From NCBI RefSeq assembly GCF_000485595.1, contig NW_014577770.1:188757-238640 (forward strand): a stretch of 49,884 nt of DNA. Direction: 5' to 3'. The stretch's first letter is position 1. Every line of letters starts with the position of its first letter. Source of the stretch: Priapulus caudatus. Its lineage: Eukaryota; Priapulida; Priapulimorpha; Priapulimorphida; Priapulidae. The notes beneath the pieces are model-generated. The model searched no databases. It was not told where the DNA came from and saw only the letters and a list, made by a program, of their open reading frames with translations. Position numbers and translations under genes: made by a program. Shown here piece by piece: positions 11,306 through 23,868 of the stretch.

Positions 11306-12879
11306 GTATTACATGCGGCCTTTGCTACAAGTAACTTTTTGCATCTATATCGTAGGCACAGAACTGTTATGATTCACCCTGGAAATTGTTGCTAAACACT
11401 GTATGAGAATCGTTTTTGGCAGCATGTATTTTCAAATTAATTTATGTAGGCCGTTTATTGTGTGATAAAGCTGGAAATAACAGCAACCAGATATTCTCGC
11501 AAAGAAGACATATTTTCACTGATGATTTACTTGAATCTTTAGCAAAGAAAGGTTTATTGACGTCAAAATACCTCAGTTATTTACGATGCAAAATAATACA
11601 CTTGCTATATATTAGGGTAGATTCGTACCTTTTTGTTATATCATTACTTCTGTAGCAATGAGCGATGAATCATTTAACAAGTTATGACATATAGAAATCC
11701 GTAACAAATGTTCAAACAATTATTCAAATTTTGTGTTTTTGTCATTTGGTCTCACTTTCTAGTTTTACACTGTGCATGTACCACATGTAATAAATGCGAG
11801 TCAAATCAAACGGCATTGATCAAAAACTAGTGCCGGCTAGAAAAAGCGGATCAGAAAAGGCTCGCCAGAATAACTAAATAGCGTGTTTTTCAATGCAATC
11901 ATTATATAGCCGGTAATGTTTATTTGGTGCACTAATCTAGTACAGCGTATATATAACAGTCAGTCTAGTCGGCCCTAAATGGCTTATCCTACAATGATTC
12001 TCACGACATCAATTCAAGAACACTAAAAGACGTCTACCACGTTAATAGATAATCTTATTTCGCAACGGAGCCGAATGGAGCTGAGACACGACAAAACTAA
12101 CGAGAACACACTAGCTCCGCAACAATAATTCACAAACCAATTCGAACGCAAAATATGTTGCGTACTCGCTCTATGTACACCGACGGAACGACGCCAACGA
12201 GGTAACAGCGTCAAACACAAAACACGTCGACAGACGACATTGTTTGACAAATCGGACCATGTATGAAATCTGATCTACCAAAGGGTAGTGCCCCAGAACT
12301 AACGTGCTCCCGCTCGCTGACGCGGATGACACGTGGCGCCACTTTCGTATTTTTTGTTCTAATCTGCCGCTTGGTGGCCAACGGCAGCGGGTGGTATTCC
12401 GTATTGCACTTGCCCACACACCACACCTACTAGTGTGCAGAGCCGCTTAACTGGGCGCGCGTATGCACTCTTGTTTACTTATGAATTGACAAGTTCATTT
12501 AACGACGTTCGCCGAAGTTTGCGTTCAACTCGAGCCGGAGAGGCATTTCCATTTCGTTTCGCTGACTAAAGCAACCTGTCCTGACCACAGTAATAGCGGA
12601 GCCCGCATATAGACGAATGTTGCTCGCGGCAATTGATTTGCATCACCTAGCTTGCAAGCGCTCACCGCTGCTTAATCATCACTTTTTGTGCTGCGCGCAT
12701 TTTCTCGACTTATGGCGGATTTCCCGCACCTCTGTCCCGGCGTATGACCGACTGCCGCCTTATCCCACTCCTAAACAGACGTGCACTGCTCACTACGCTC
12801 TCCCTCAACCCCTCCCAGCCCAGCATCTTATACTCACACCGATCTTCCCACTCCCACCCCTGCCCACCGTGCCTACCCT

Positions 12880-13318
12880 TCTTATTTTCTCGCTCCTACG
12901 CCATGCCTACCTCTGCTTCCTTTCTCTTTCCTACGCCATGCCTATACTCGCTTCCTTTCTTTTTCTACGCCGTGTCTACCTCCGCTTCCTTTCTTTTCCG
13001 TACGCTCAGATGCCTACTCGGCTTCTTTCTTGCTCTCTCGCCGATGCCAACCTCCGCTTCTTCTTTTCCTCGCATGCTTACTCTGCTTCCTGTTTGCTCA
13101 CGCTGCTGTCTACTCCGCCCGTCTTTCTCTTTCCTACGCCATGCCTACCTCTGCTTCCTTTCTTGCTCCTACGCCGTGCCTACCTCCGCTTCCTTTCTCT
13201 TTCCTACGCCATGCCTACCTCTGCTTCCTTTCTCGCTCCTACGCCGTGCCTACCTCCGCTTTCTTTCTTTCTTCTACACCGTGCTTACCACCGCTTCCTC
13301 TCTTGCCCCTACGCTGTG
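12880..13318. repeat. Degenerate ~30-bp tandem array just past the PNN stop codon
   Basis: About 14 units built on CTACGCCATGCCTACCTC then TGCTTCCTTTCT. It lies immediately 3' of the PNN stop on the minus strand, so it probably forms much of the 3' UTR. The long plus-strand ORFs across it are repeat artefacts. Confidence 0.9.
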
Positions 13319-13319
13319 T

Positions 13320-16300
13320 CTACCGCCTCTTTCTGTCTCTCTCCCAGTCCCGGTCGCCGCCTGCTGCGCTGTCAAAGTCTCGCCGCGTCATCGGCACGGG
13401 CACGGTGGAGCCGAGCACCGTGATCACGCGCTCGCCGTCGCTTGCTCCAGAGGTGGACCCACTGCTGCTGCTGCTCGAACTGCGGGACGAGCTGCCGCTG
13501 CTGCTACTGCTGCCGCTACTGCTGCTGCTGCTGCGGGAACGCGCACGCGGCTTTGCCGGTGACGACGAACCCTTCCGCCTTCCACCTGCGCCGCCGCGCA
13601 CCGGGGAACCCCGCCGCCTCTCCGTGCTCTTCCGCCTCGAAGAGGAGCCCTTGTCCCCCCTCCCGCCTTGGTCGCGGCTCGGCCGCCCCTCCCTCTCTGC
13701 ATTGCCCTTCCTCGGGCTCCTCCCCCGGCCCCTGCTTCCACTCCTCCTGTCTCTGCCAGCGCTCCTGCTACGCTTGCGTGCTTCCCCCCGCCTATCCGCG
13801 CTTCTCCTTCGTTCTCGACTCTTTAAGGGCATCTTTTTGTCCCTACCTTTATCAGGTGTCCTGTCACGTTTTTTGTCTGGCGTCCTGTCACGTTTTTTGT
13901 CCGGCGTCCTGTCACGTTTTTTGTCCGGCGTCTTGTCACGTTTTTTGTCCGGCGTCCTGTCCCGTTTTTTGTCCGGCGTCTTGTCACGTTTTTTGTCCGG
14001 CGTCCTGTCCCGTTTTTTGTCAGGTGTCCTGTCTCTAGTCTCCCCAGTATTTCGTTTGTCCTTACTTTTGTTCTTGCCTTTGTCGGACATCTTTCCATCC
14101 GCGCCCATCTCTGGGGACCTCCTTCTCCTACCGCGCTCGGGCGTCCGACTGCCCTTACTTCTCTCCCGGCTTCTTCGGTTGTGCGACCTCTCTGATCTGC
14201 TGCTCCTCCTATCTGCCTTCTCCCTCGTTCTCTTGGACGAGACCTTCTCGTCCTCATCGCTACCCACTCTACCATCATCTTTCTCGGCCTTCACCACATG
14301 CTCGACTACTTTCTTCTCGCTCTCCGACATCTCATCCCTTGTTCCTTTCAAATCCTGCCCGCCTTGCGCCAACTCGATGCTCCTACTCGCTACGCTCCCC
14401 GCTACGCTCCCCGTTACGGTCCCCGCTACGCTCCCCGCTACGCTCCCCGCTACGCTCCCCGCTACGCTCCCCGTTACGGTCCCCGCTATTGTTGACCCCT
14501 GCACGCCCTCCGTCTCACCGAAAGATGACGACGTTTGGCCCGAGTGTGCGAACACCGTGGCCCCCGCAGCCGGCTCGCCCTCCTCCCCCGGCACGCCATC
14601 TCCTACGTCCTCTCCCACCCGCTCACCCGCCGTCGCCGCGATGTGCTCCGTCGCGTCCTGCTGGCCTGCGTCCGGCACGCCGGTGGCCGCCTCGGTCTGA
14701 CCCCTCCCCACCTCGGTCTCAGCCCTCGCTGCCTCGGTCTGACCCCTCGCTGCCTCGGCCCGCTCCTGCAGCTGTCGGTTGAGGTGCTGCTCCTCAGCCT
14801 GCCGCGCTGCGAGTTCGCGCAGCAGCCGCTCCTCCTCCTCCTCCTCTGCCGCCTCTCTCGACGCGCGCTTACTGCGCCGGTGCCGACTCCCGCCCTCGGC
14901 TCCCTCCCCCCGAGCTGCCTCCCCGTCGAGCACGCTGTCGACGGAGGCATCGGCGCCCCGCCGTGCGCCGCTCTCTCTCGCGTCACCATCGTTGTCATCA
15001 CCGTTCATACACCCCTCGTCGCCGTCGACATCCATCTTACTGTCTCCCTCGCCCCACGCCCCTGCAACTACCTTGCCGTCGTCGGCGTCGCTATCACCCG
15101 CCCCGTCCCCAACGCCCGCTCCCTCGTTACCTGTATTCTGAACCACCTCCCTCTCAGCCTCAGCTTCATCGCTGACACCTGGAACGAAGACGTCGCAAAT
15201 GTTTGTGAAGGCATGCGTGTTTTTTAACAACAGAATTATAAAACGACTTGGATTTACGGTACAATTGCAGTACTTTTTCAGTATTATTGCCGTTACAATG
15301 ACATAATCTAGGTTGAGAAATTAATGGATTTTTGTGACGAAATAACTTTAACAAGGCTTTAGATTGCTGAATCCTAACTAATCTATGCTAGAACTATGTC
15401 TCTATAGTACCTACCCATACATACTTTACCTTACTGCTTACAAATGTAGTCATGTAAATCTTGCAGTTTTAAAAGTAAATCATCTAAAACTGACACATGA
15501 CTTATGGCATCTTTACAAATCATTATGATGTCAATTAACAGTTAGTATGAGAAACCTTTAACTTTTCAAATTCTGTGGACTTGAAGCTAACCAGCATGCC
15601 CTTACTTCTTTCCTCCGAATTTTCTTTGTTATCCTGCACTTCCTCCTCCATTTCCTGCTGCTCCGATTTGCCGCCGTGGGCCTCCTTCGCAATGTCGACC
15701 TCCATGTGGTCTTCCTGTCCGGCCTCCACTTCTTCCCCCTCATCAGCCTCCTCGTCGTCGTCCGGAAGTATCCCGTCCAGACGGCCCAGCTCCTCCTCCA
15801 GTTCCTTCTTACGCACAGCTATGAGATCTGCAATCGGGAAACCAAAACGCTCCAGTCAGCAACTGACTGCTGGTGCCCCCTGAAGGTGAGCACAACTAAT
15901 AAACATCTCTTCAAATCGAAAAACCACAAAACAGGTGTAACCTTGTTCTTTCGACGCATTGCGAATGATCTATATAAGGTCTGATATATTTTTATTCGTA
16001 TAGGGTTTTCATCTAAACTAGTGTGAGGGACTGCCCCTGTGGTCAGGGTCTAACCACTCAGGCACAATCCAGTAACACTACACTCCTTTAAATGCTAGAT
16101 GCCAACCAATAGCGGCATCTATACTACTACTAGTACATACAACTAAGATTATGAGAGCATAAACCAACTTAAATTTCAAGCAGAGTAATTTTAGAGAATA
16201 CCTTTTTACAGTGTAACCACATTTAAGCTGCTTTATGTGGCATACAGAAAAAGTAAAAAAAAGCTTGAATACAGAACAATGAGGAATTGGAAAAAACAAA

Positions 16301-19300
16301 GAAAAATAAAAAGAATATTACTACACAGGAATAACCAATACATTACAGGCATTTGATAAACATGGTTGATTGAAAATCACACATTACTGACCTTCTATTT
16401 TCTGGGTAGTGTCTTTCTGTCGCAAGGTGAGTACAGGGTGAGAGGTTTTAGCTTTGTAAAACAGGTGTGGCTTGCTCTTGGTCTGCACAAACTTCATCAG
16501 CTGTCGTTTCTGCTCTTCCCATTGCTCAAACTAATGGTAGAAAATGACACAGATTCTAACTGACAGCCCACTACCTACTTCTCTGGGTGCAACAGTAACA
16601 TAATAAGTTAGTTACATAGTAATAATATGGAAAAAAATCTAAATCAGGATTGGCCGAGTTTTCAAACTTATCTCCAAGACTGGCACATTCCAAACGCCGA
16701 GCCTACAATCAACACGCGCACACTCACCATCTTCACAAGCTCCATCTTCTGCTCCAGCCTGCGGATGTTACGCTGCTTCTCACGCCGCGCCAGCCACAGC
16801 CCAGCCCGCTCTTTTCGAGCATCCTCCTTCTCCTGCTTCTGATGCTCTTCCAGCTTCTTCTCGATAACCTGCCGACGCTGCACCTACAACGACAGCACAA
16901 GCGACGTCCGATATAAACTCGCACCGATTTTAATTTTTATTGTTACTCATGGCAGCACAACGCTCTTCAAATCTTTCCTTTCCGAATTAGGTATGACACT
17001 GTTACCCCTAGTGGTGGTCGGGGGGAGGGGGAGGGTATGTCCCTGAAAAATGCCACGATTACTAGAACCATGAACGATGAATTCGTTCAATGAGAAACAT
17101 GGAGTTAAGGGAAAACAAAGCCGGCGAGATGAATGCTGGAAATCCATTTTTTTATAGAAAATTCTCGTTGTGGTTGTAATTTTTAGGTACGGCAGTGATG
17201 AATCAACCACGAATATGTGAAACCGGTGCTGCAATTGTGGTAATGATTTATTAATAGTAAACCACAAATAAAGAAATCAATCGTGCAATTAAAAAAATTG
17301 CGACAGGATAGATATTACTGTATACCATCATAATTATATATAGTAATGCGGTAGACGAAAATATTCCCAAATCTACTCAACTTTGATTTAGAAACCGAGT
17401 ACAGACAGGGAAGAAATCCAATACTAATGGCATTCAGACAATGAGCAACTTACTTTCTCCACATTTTCATGAGCTGTGGCTTCATGCTTAAACTTCTGAA
17501 GGGTGCCAAGTAGTAGACCAAACATTCGACGATTCCTATTCAAAATATTAATAGAAATTAAGCCGTTATTCTGTACCTTTGGACATCTGTACTATAAAGG
17601 TGCGAGTAATATGCAATATAGCACCGCCACACTAATAATGAGCTACAAGTCAGCTATACCCACGAAAATTACTAACACCACTAAAAGCAAACATAAACAG
17701 CTCTAGCTAACAACATTCCAAACAATTTAAACTGAAAGCTCTGTGTGAACCATCGTGATTATGACCATATGTAAATGCGACATTAAAAAATAGCAATTAA
17801 GTACAAAATTCAGAGCAATGCCAGAAGAATCAAACTGCACTTATAGTCTCCACTCAATCTTTTGTACAGCTAGACAACTTGCACGAATCATGAAATATTT
17901 TATTTGTACGCATCTGTAACCTTGTGTCCACTCACCTGTCCTTGCCTCTGGTGTCAATTGTGTTCTGTTTGTCTATTACCTCTTGCTTTGAGCGAGGTTC
18001 TGGCTGGGTAACCACGATGGAAGACTGGACAGTGGGCTGCAGAATGAAAACAAGTTCAATTATTCATCAGACAGACACCATAGACCAAACGATCGAGACT
18101 TGACCTGCTTTATTAAGGGTTCAGCAATTCAGGTCAAGCCCCCAGAATTGATAAACATTGGAGTTTGCATAACAGAAAGGATTAACAAATTTTAAACACC
18201 TGTAATTTTAGTCAGAATTCCTAGTCGCCCAATATTGCATTGCAATTTGCATGGCGATGCCAGTGCATGTAATATTACTTGTAGGTGGGTGGCCTGTTGA
18301 AATAATATTGGCGTCAGGTTGATCGTCTGTTCAGGTATAAGTGCCTAAAGGTGGGTGGTCTGTCCATGTAATATTACCTACAGTGAGTGATGCTTAGCTT
18401 CCTTACCTTGTGTGGAAGTTCATCCTCATCCCCACTATCCTGTCCAAGTGAAATTCGCCCCCCTCCTGAGCGTGGCCCTAGCCTACACATAGACAATTGA
18501 TCAAAATTACTGCTTTGCTAGGGTAAGTATTCAACCAGCAACTACATCAGATGGGAAACCAGCCAACCTTCATACAACAATGTTCAGGGTTCTAAAATGT
18601 ATACATCCCTCCCAATTTCTTGCATATTTGCGAAGACTGCCAAATGAATCTGTAAGGATTTGATTAACCAAAGGTTTACACATTCAAAATGTACCCCATA
18701 GCACTCTGTGAATCAGCAAATTGCACCTTAATATTTAGTAATAACTATCAAAAAATTCTAACTAAAATGGAAAATGCAAACAATGTTCATGCATCTTTAT
18801 ATTGTGCTGCCTTTTGTAGATCTTTATTTCTACCTAGGTAGACTTGACAACTTGACATGTATGCCGATAAAGCTGAATGTAGGTACATTCAGCTTTATCG
18901 GCATACATGTCAGGTGTACGAAAAACCTGTTTCCTACACGCGGATACACCTTTTAGTAACTTGGTCTATCCTGCATATTGAATTATTCTGCCATTAATTT
19001 AGTCGAATTTGTACTACTACTAAGCAGATTTGTTTAGAAAGAACAAATCCTGATAGCTAAATCTTAAAACCACAAAATCAGTACCACATCGCAGTTTCTT
19101 TAAAACTCAGTGTCACATTCAAGCAACTGTAACACCTGCACAATAGACAAATCGGTTTGTCAAAATATACACGACACTGAAGCAGTCTTGGAAATAGAAC
19201 CACTCCCCTCAGTCTGCAGCTGGTAGTTTTTGAAAAAGACCCCTTAATTTGTATGGGTTTTACTATAGGTTATATAGTAGAAACCAATATCGAAATCAAG

Positions 19301-19691
19301 ACTGGCTGGGTTTTCAGACTGATTTCTAAGACAAACAACAAAGTGGGAATTAAAATTTACATATTGCCATCACTACATACGTGCAATAGCTAACGTGACA
19401 AAACTGGTCAACTTACCGGCTGAAGATGACTCCTGGGCGACGTTTGGGAGGTGGGGGTCCAATTGGGGCTGCTTCCCGTCTGCAAGATCAGGCACAATGT
19501 CCTTGATTAAACATTTTGTGGTAATTTTTAGCTGAGCATTATTAACACCTTGGCTCCCATACAAATGAAGGGAAGTCAATGAATATACTTGCCAAAACGA
19601 CGAATATACTTACCGCTGCGCAAGAAATCTACCGAGAGGGGCTCCCCTGCCAAAACCTACGCCAGCTGGCACCCTTCTGGGTGGGGCCACT
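13320..19691 (-). CDS. PNN: Pinin (splicing and exon-junction-associated SR-like protein), first exon(s) missing
   Basis: Pinin is a nuclear-speckle protein of the ASAP/PSAP and exon-junction network. Exons on the minus strand: 19691-19614, 19479-19417, 18482-18407, 18036-17936, 17535-17454, 16883-16728, 16530-16392, 15827-15606 and 15178-13320; all have AG/GT borders and phases that chain without a break. The pinin/SDK/memA core is plain: MFGLLLGTLQKFKHEA, then RLEQKMELVKM, then FVQTKSKPHLFYK (human IRTKTKPHLFY). An acidic Glu-rich exon follows. The 619-codon last exon has RS/RE-rich, TPDKKRD-repeat and poly-Ser parts like vertebrate pinin. At the 15606 border I chose GTAAGG because it alone keeps phase 1; this gives ER-S-VSDE. 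The conserved N-terminal coiled-coil start (about 50 residues in human) was not found; it should lie above 19691. Confidence 0.95.
13840..14035 (-). repeat. PNN: Coding 24-bp minisatellite in PNN (TPDKKRD[R/K] x 8)
   Basis: Eight head-to-tail 24-bp units encode an octapeptide TPDKKRDR or TPDKKRDK, in frame within the last PNN exon. The last unit has TPDKG. Units differ by few bases, so the expansion is recent. TP plus basic residues could be phosphorylation sites (inference). Confidence 0.95.
14378..14497 (-). repeat. PNN: Coding 12/15-bp minisatellite in PNN (VAGS / VTGS units)
   Basis: The plus strand reads CCCCGCTACGCT repeated. On the coding strand this gives about nine VAGS or VTGS tetrapeptides. 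It adds a small uncharged segment inside an otherwise acidic and basic protein. Confidence 0.9.
18853..18912. repeat. Perfect hairpin: 29-bp arms, 2-bp loop
   Basis: The left arm 18853-18881 begins TGACATGTATGCC and the right arm 18884-18912 is its exact reverse complement; loop GG. It sits in the PNN intron between exons 19417 and 18482. It does not share the micro-palindrome ends and has no direct flanking repeat. Confidence 0.9.
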
Positions 19692-21336
19692 CTGAAACAT
19701 TGTAAGGAATACGATTTTAGGCTAGTACTGGTATATAGGTAGAATATTCTAACTGTGTAAAATAGCACTGTACATAGTTGTTTGACTAATTGGTTGAATT
19801 TTTTCGATTTTCCTGCACACTTCCATTTAGCAGGTGGTGTATACCACATGCAAATGTCCTAGTATAGAATACTATAGTTCGGAAGTTATATAATTCGAAC
19901 AACGCTCGCTTCACTTCACACATTCACAGCTCAACACACAAACAACCACAGGTCTTCATGTTGGTATATATGTGCATAGCCAAATGTTCACTTGTACGAA
20001 TTATCACTCTCGAACTTGAATACAATTTGGGTTCGTAAAGAAATACCATAAATTCCTGCAGGAATATGGCTCTCTGGGGTTTCACAAACGGGAGCAACTG
20101 CACGTTTCTTAGGCGTGGGACGATTAATCGATATATCAACCAACGTATTAGCCAGCGAGCCGTGCAGCCGTGATTTGCACGGTCAGTTTTGAAACTGCAC
20201 GGCCAAAAAAATTTCAAAATTAAACAATTTTCCGTACCCCCAAATGAGAGGTGGGATTCCGTGGGAACCCCTCTCATACTACCCCCCCCCCACCCGTGAA
20301 CGCCTACGGCGGTCTTGGCTGAGACACACACAAAAATTCCACTCCCACAATATTACTCATTCCTGGCTAAATACCCTGATATCAACCTATTGTGATATAA
20401 ACATCGACAATACACAAACCAATACATGGTCGATTATTTGTGATACACTACTGAATAAAATCCATATCATTTGGTAGCATAGTTTCATCAGAAAACAAAC
20501 TTCAAAGCATTGCAATACGTATCGTATCACAAAAGATATGCCGTGATACGGATCGTATCATGACCTACCCATGTCGTCCCATCCCTACCGTTTATCATCT
20601 GAAAACCCTTATCGGCTTTATTAGATAGTTTGGTCAATGAACGTTCTTGCGCAAATTATATTCGAGCAGAATGGCATGGCTCGTCTTACAGCTTGGAACT
20701 AGTTAGGGAGCTATGCATAGAATGCAATGTGTCACCATTATTCATGTATAAAAAACACAGTTGCTCCAGTTTACAAAGATTTTCCTGGGTAGAATAAGTC
20801 GTACCCAAGTGCAAGAGTGATAATACGAATTGATCAGTAGAAGTTTGGCTTCCTATAGACAACAATATGTAGACAGTTGTTTTAGTTTTTGCTCTGTGAA
20901 GATCTATATGTCGTATGAGAGGAAGTAAGCGTTGTGCAAATTTGACGCTTGTGCTTTCACACACCCTATCATTCTGTGTAGGTTTGTGCAGTGACATTGT
21001 GCATTGCAGAGAAGCCTTTGAATGGCATTTACGTGGAAATAATAGGCTATATAGATCTATAGTACACAAAGACAGAGTTTGGAAGTAAATACAATTTGTG
21101 TTCATTCACCATCATTTTATTGTTTAAACAGCCCAGCTACTGAGACTGAGCTAGGTGTCTCACTGTCTGTCTGTGTGTACAATACTACAGGCATTTGTTT
21201 TCATTTTTGTGCCATCGTGTTTATAAACACCAATTTCAAAGGTTTGCTTTGCATTAAACGTGTTGTAAATTAATGTGCAAAGTAATTACACATTAATTAA
21301 TAAACTGCAGAAATGCATGTGATCAGAAGTAGATAA
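19692..21336. other. Upstream of PNN: no confirmed gene
   Basis: AT-rich sequence with short ORFs on both strands, including a 139-codon minus ORF (20686-21105) with no recognised family and no splice context. The first PNN exon is expected here or further right but was not identified. Confidence 0.4.
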
Positions 21337-21715
21337 TAGGGAAGGAGTGTGACTTCAATAAACAAGGGAAATTCGTCATTTACTACCCTTACCTTAGAAT
21401 ACCTACGATTTACTACGCGTAACTCAACCAACTTGAGCTTAAATCGTACACAGTAGTGACAGTACATTCGCCATATAGTACACAGTACCCTACATACTAA
21501 AACGTACGACACGATTTTCCATTATGTTGCCAGCAAACTGAATGTGTAAACCGCCTAACTCGAAACAAAAGGCAGCTACTAACGACTCTTGCTCCCTCGG
21601 CGATGTGGTGTGGCTCGCTGAGCTCATCTTTGACCTACCTTACCTATTTACAGCTGCCATTTGTTTCGAGTTAGGCGGTTTACACATTCAGTTTGCTGGC
21701 AACATAATGGAAAAT

Positions 21716-21725
21716 NNNNNNNNNN
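21716..21725. other. Assembly gap (10 N) inside a hairpin
   Basis: The bases before the gap (GGCGGTTTACACATTCAG...) reappear in noisier form just after it (AGGCGGTTAACATTCAG...). Both match the reverse complement of 21510-21560. The gap therefore probably joins two overlapping reads of one right arm, which is a false duplication. Confidence 0.8.
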
Positions 21726-22908
21726 AGGCGGTTAACATTCAGTTTTAGCTGGCAACATATGCGAAAATCGTGTGTACGATTTTAGTCTGTATCTCTGGCA
21801 CGGTAACGCGGCATGATCCGAGGCCGCTCGCCGCAGATTGCACTTTATGTCTTCCAATCAACAGTCTACGCCGCCCTTATATACTAACTTTCACTATAAT
21901 GACCGTATTGCGGCACGGGAATCGCAATCTTCCGAACTAGGGCCATTCTGCTACGGCTAGAACGATTTCCTACGGTTTGAGTTTGGACAAAAACGAAAAT
22001 AACACGCTGGTTTTGCGCAACAGTGCTAAGTTTCTTTTCTTTAGGATGTTTCGCATATCACGTGGAACGCATCAAGCCCCGCCTTAATTTGTGATTTCGC
22101 ATGAATGGGGCGTACAACGAACGTGAGGCTGACTCCTGACCTACTTGCTGAAGCCTGTTGACTGTTTCGTAATAATGAAAATGGACGGCCGATGCCATTC
22201 GCATCGAAGAGGCAGAACATTTCTGCCATTTCGACTCCGCTGTCGCAGTCGAATCGCGTCAGCAATTCGCGTCATTCAGTAAACATTTTCGGCAACAAAA
22301 ATCTCGCCTTCGGGAGCCAATGTACATTAAGTCACAGCCCGGCCAAGTCTCTTGCGATCAATTTTGGATATCCTGCCCCAATGTTTACTGCTATCTTAGT
22401 TAAAGGTGCTAGTCATGCTTTCACTGTTATTTAGGAGGAAACGTAAAAAATTGTGTATTCGCAATATTTCCTCTTCCTCTCTAGATAGTATGCATTTCCA
22501 ACAAATTTTGGCTTCTTTTGCCCATTATAAATATATTCATTTGATATAAATTTCATAATAATTTATACATTTTTCAGTCGGATCGCTATGATAGCCCGTT
22601 ATGAACTTCTATATAAATCCTCTAGGTATGAATATTGACGGATTTTTTGATGACCTTGGCTTGCCTATTAATTCACCTCGCAATTCTTTCTTTGCTTTGC
22701 TGAGATTTTAGATAACCTATAGATTTGTTTTGTTTCAATATAATTATAATCTTTTTGGATTCAGCTAATCTGGGCTAAGACGACCAGGCTCTCGACTGTT
22801 AAACGTCGTATGAACAGTAAGCAATGTGTGTTAAGCGAGATTCTGGTACTTGTGGCTAATTCGAGCATTGACTGAGCGATTTTTTATAGTATATTATACA
22901 TCTAATTT

Positions 22909-23190
22909 CTAGAATAGTTCGTCCATATAAATCATTATATCTTCTAAAACTAAGCAGTCGCTGACCGCTGTGGGACGTGCGCCGGCGCTCGATTTGGCGC
23001 ACGTCTCACTGCCGGACAGCGCTTCATACTTGACATCCCGCGGCTCTCGTGCCGCATATTCGCGGAATCGCGTCTCATCGCGCGCAAGACGTCTTAGGAT
23101 CAACAGCAAGGCTGTGCCAGCAATTCTTGTTATCATGTCTCTCTGGATTGCGGGTGTATACGACTCGAGAACGATTTCGCTACGAATCAC
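22909..23190 (-). CDS. Unrecognised ORF inside the 2-kb element (doubtful)
   Basis: A 93-codon minus frame with a hydrophobic stretch (IAGTALLLILRRLA) and GC-rich codons, in a locally AT-rich setting. It is open upstream to about 23208. No family recognised. It may be a remnant of the element's coding region or captured host sequence. Confidence 0.2.
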   Translation of the reverse strand: MIRSEIVLESYTPAIQRDMITRIAGTALLLILRRLARDETRFREYAAREPRDVKYEALSGSETCAKSSAGARPTAVSDCLVLEDIMIYMDELF

Positions 23191-23868
23191 GTATGCTAGG
23201 CGAATGTAACCTACTGTGCTGACGATTTTATCTCAAGTTGGTTCGCAGTTATGGTAGTAAATCGTAGGTATTCTAAGGTAGATAAAATGACGTATTTCCC
23301 TTGTTTATTGAAGTCACATCTCCTTCCCTAGTTGTTACTCCCCGATGTCGATTGTAGCATGTCGTGCGGCATCAACTCAGTCAGCTAGTCCAAAGTTTTG
23401 CCAAACAAACACTACAAAAATAATAGACATTTGACATCATTTAACAGAAGTTAAAATAGTATATCTTCTAAGGGTTTATATCATTCACGAACCTTTGTGC
23501 AAGTGGATCCCTTCCAGTTAGTTTTTTTATGTTTCGCCCGACCAGGCTGTGCGACGGATTGTCTATACAGATTGTACGGTATCCTAACCCTAGCGATACC
23601 GTTTCTCGGAGCTAGGTAGTATCTTGCGGTATCTTGGTAGTATCTTGCAGTAGCTTGGGGTAGTATCTATGTGTGATGTGTACATTCACGGCCACGCTGT
23701 ATACTTTATGAAGTACTATTGCAACTGCAATTTGTTCATGGAATTAGTGCCTAGTAGTCTGTATAACTATATATATGATATAAATGTTTATGTTACATAA
23801 ACATACGTTTATAGTGGATATATCGATCTATTGGCTGTGATAAATATTTGTTATTAATTTCCTGCCAG

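Larger units (their letters stand above)
9613..12879. other. Intergenic or 5' AP4M1 region without a recognised gene
   Basis: Contains the GT tract, an AT-rich TTA/TAA inverted repeat (about 10612-10730), a CG/CT island (10860-11130, with the word GCGAACGCTCTCTCTCTC appearing twice), and a micro-palindrome (11258). First exons of AP4M1 should lie here or in the big intron; none could be confirmed. Confidence 0.4.
21337..23330. mobile_element. 2-kb element with ~135-bp terminal inverted repeats
   Basis: The left end (21337-21472, starting TAGGGAAGGAG) and right end (23201-23330, ending CTCCTTCCCTA) are reverse complements with scattered mismatches. A TA on each side may be the target duplication. 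Inside the left end is a second inverted repeat (about 21507-21577 against 21650-21715) interrupted by the N gap. The interior has GC-richer coding-like segments (22190-22330, 22960-23200) but no recognisable transposase. Probably a non-autonomous or degenerate DNA transposon. Confidence 0.65.

Noticed and set aside
11416-11655. 79-codon plus ORF (SQRRHIFTDDLLESLAKKG...)
   Set aside because: Isolated, AT-rich, no splice or homology support.
12617-14700. Long plus-strand ORFs (up to 639 codons) opposite pinin
   Set aside because: They are antisense shadows of the pinin last exon and its downstream 30-bp array; composition is repeat-driven and no domain is seen.
20686-21105. 139-codon minus-strand ORF
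   Set aside because: No family resemblance, no splice context, and codon use like the surrounding AT-rich DNA; considered for the first PNN exon but lacks the expected coiled-coil start.
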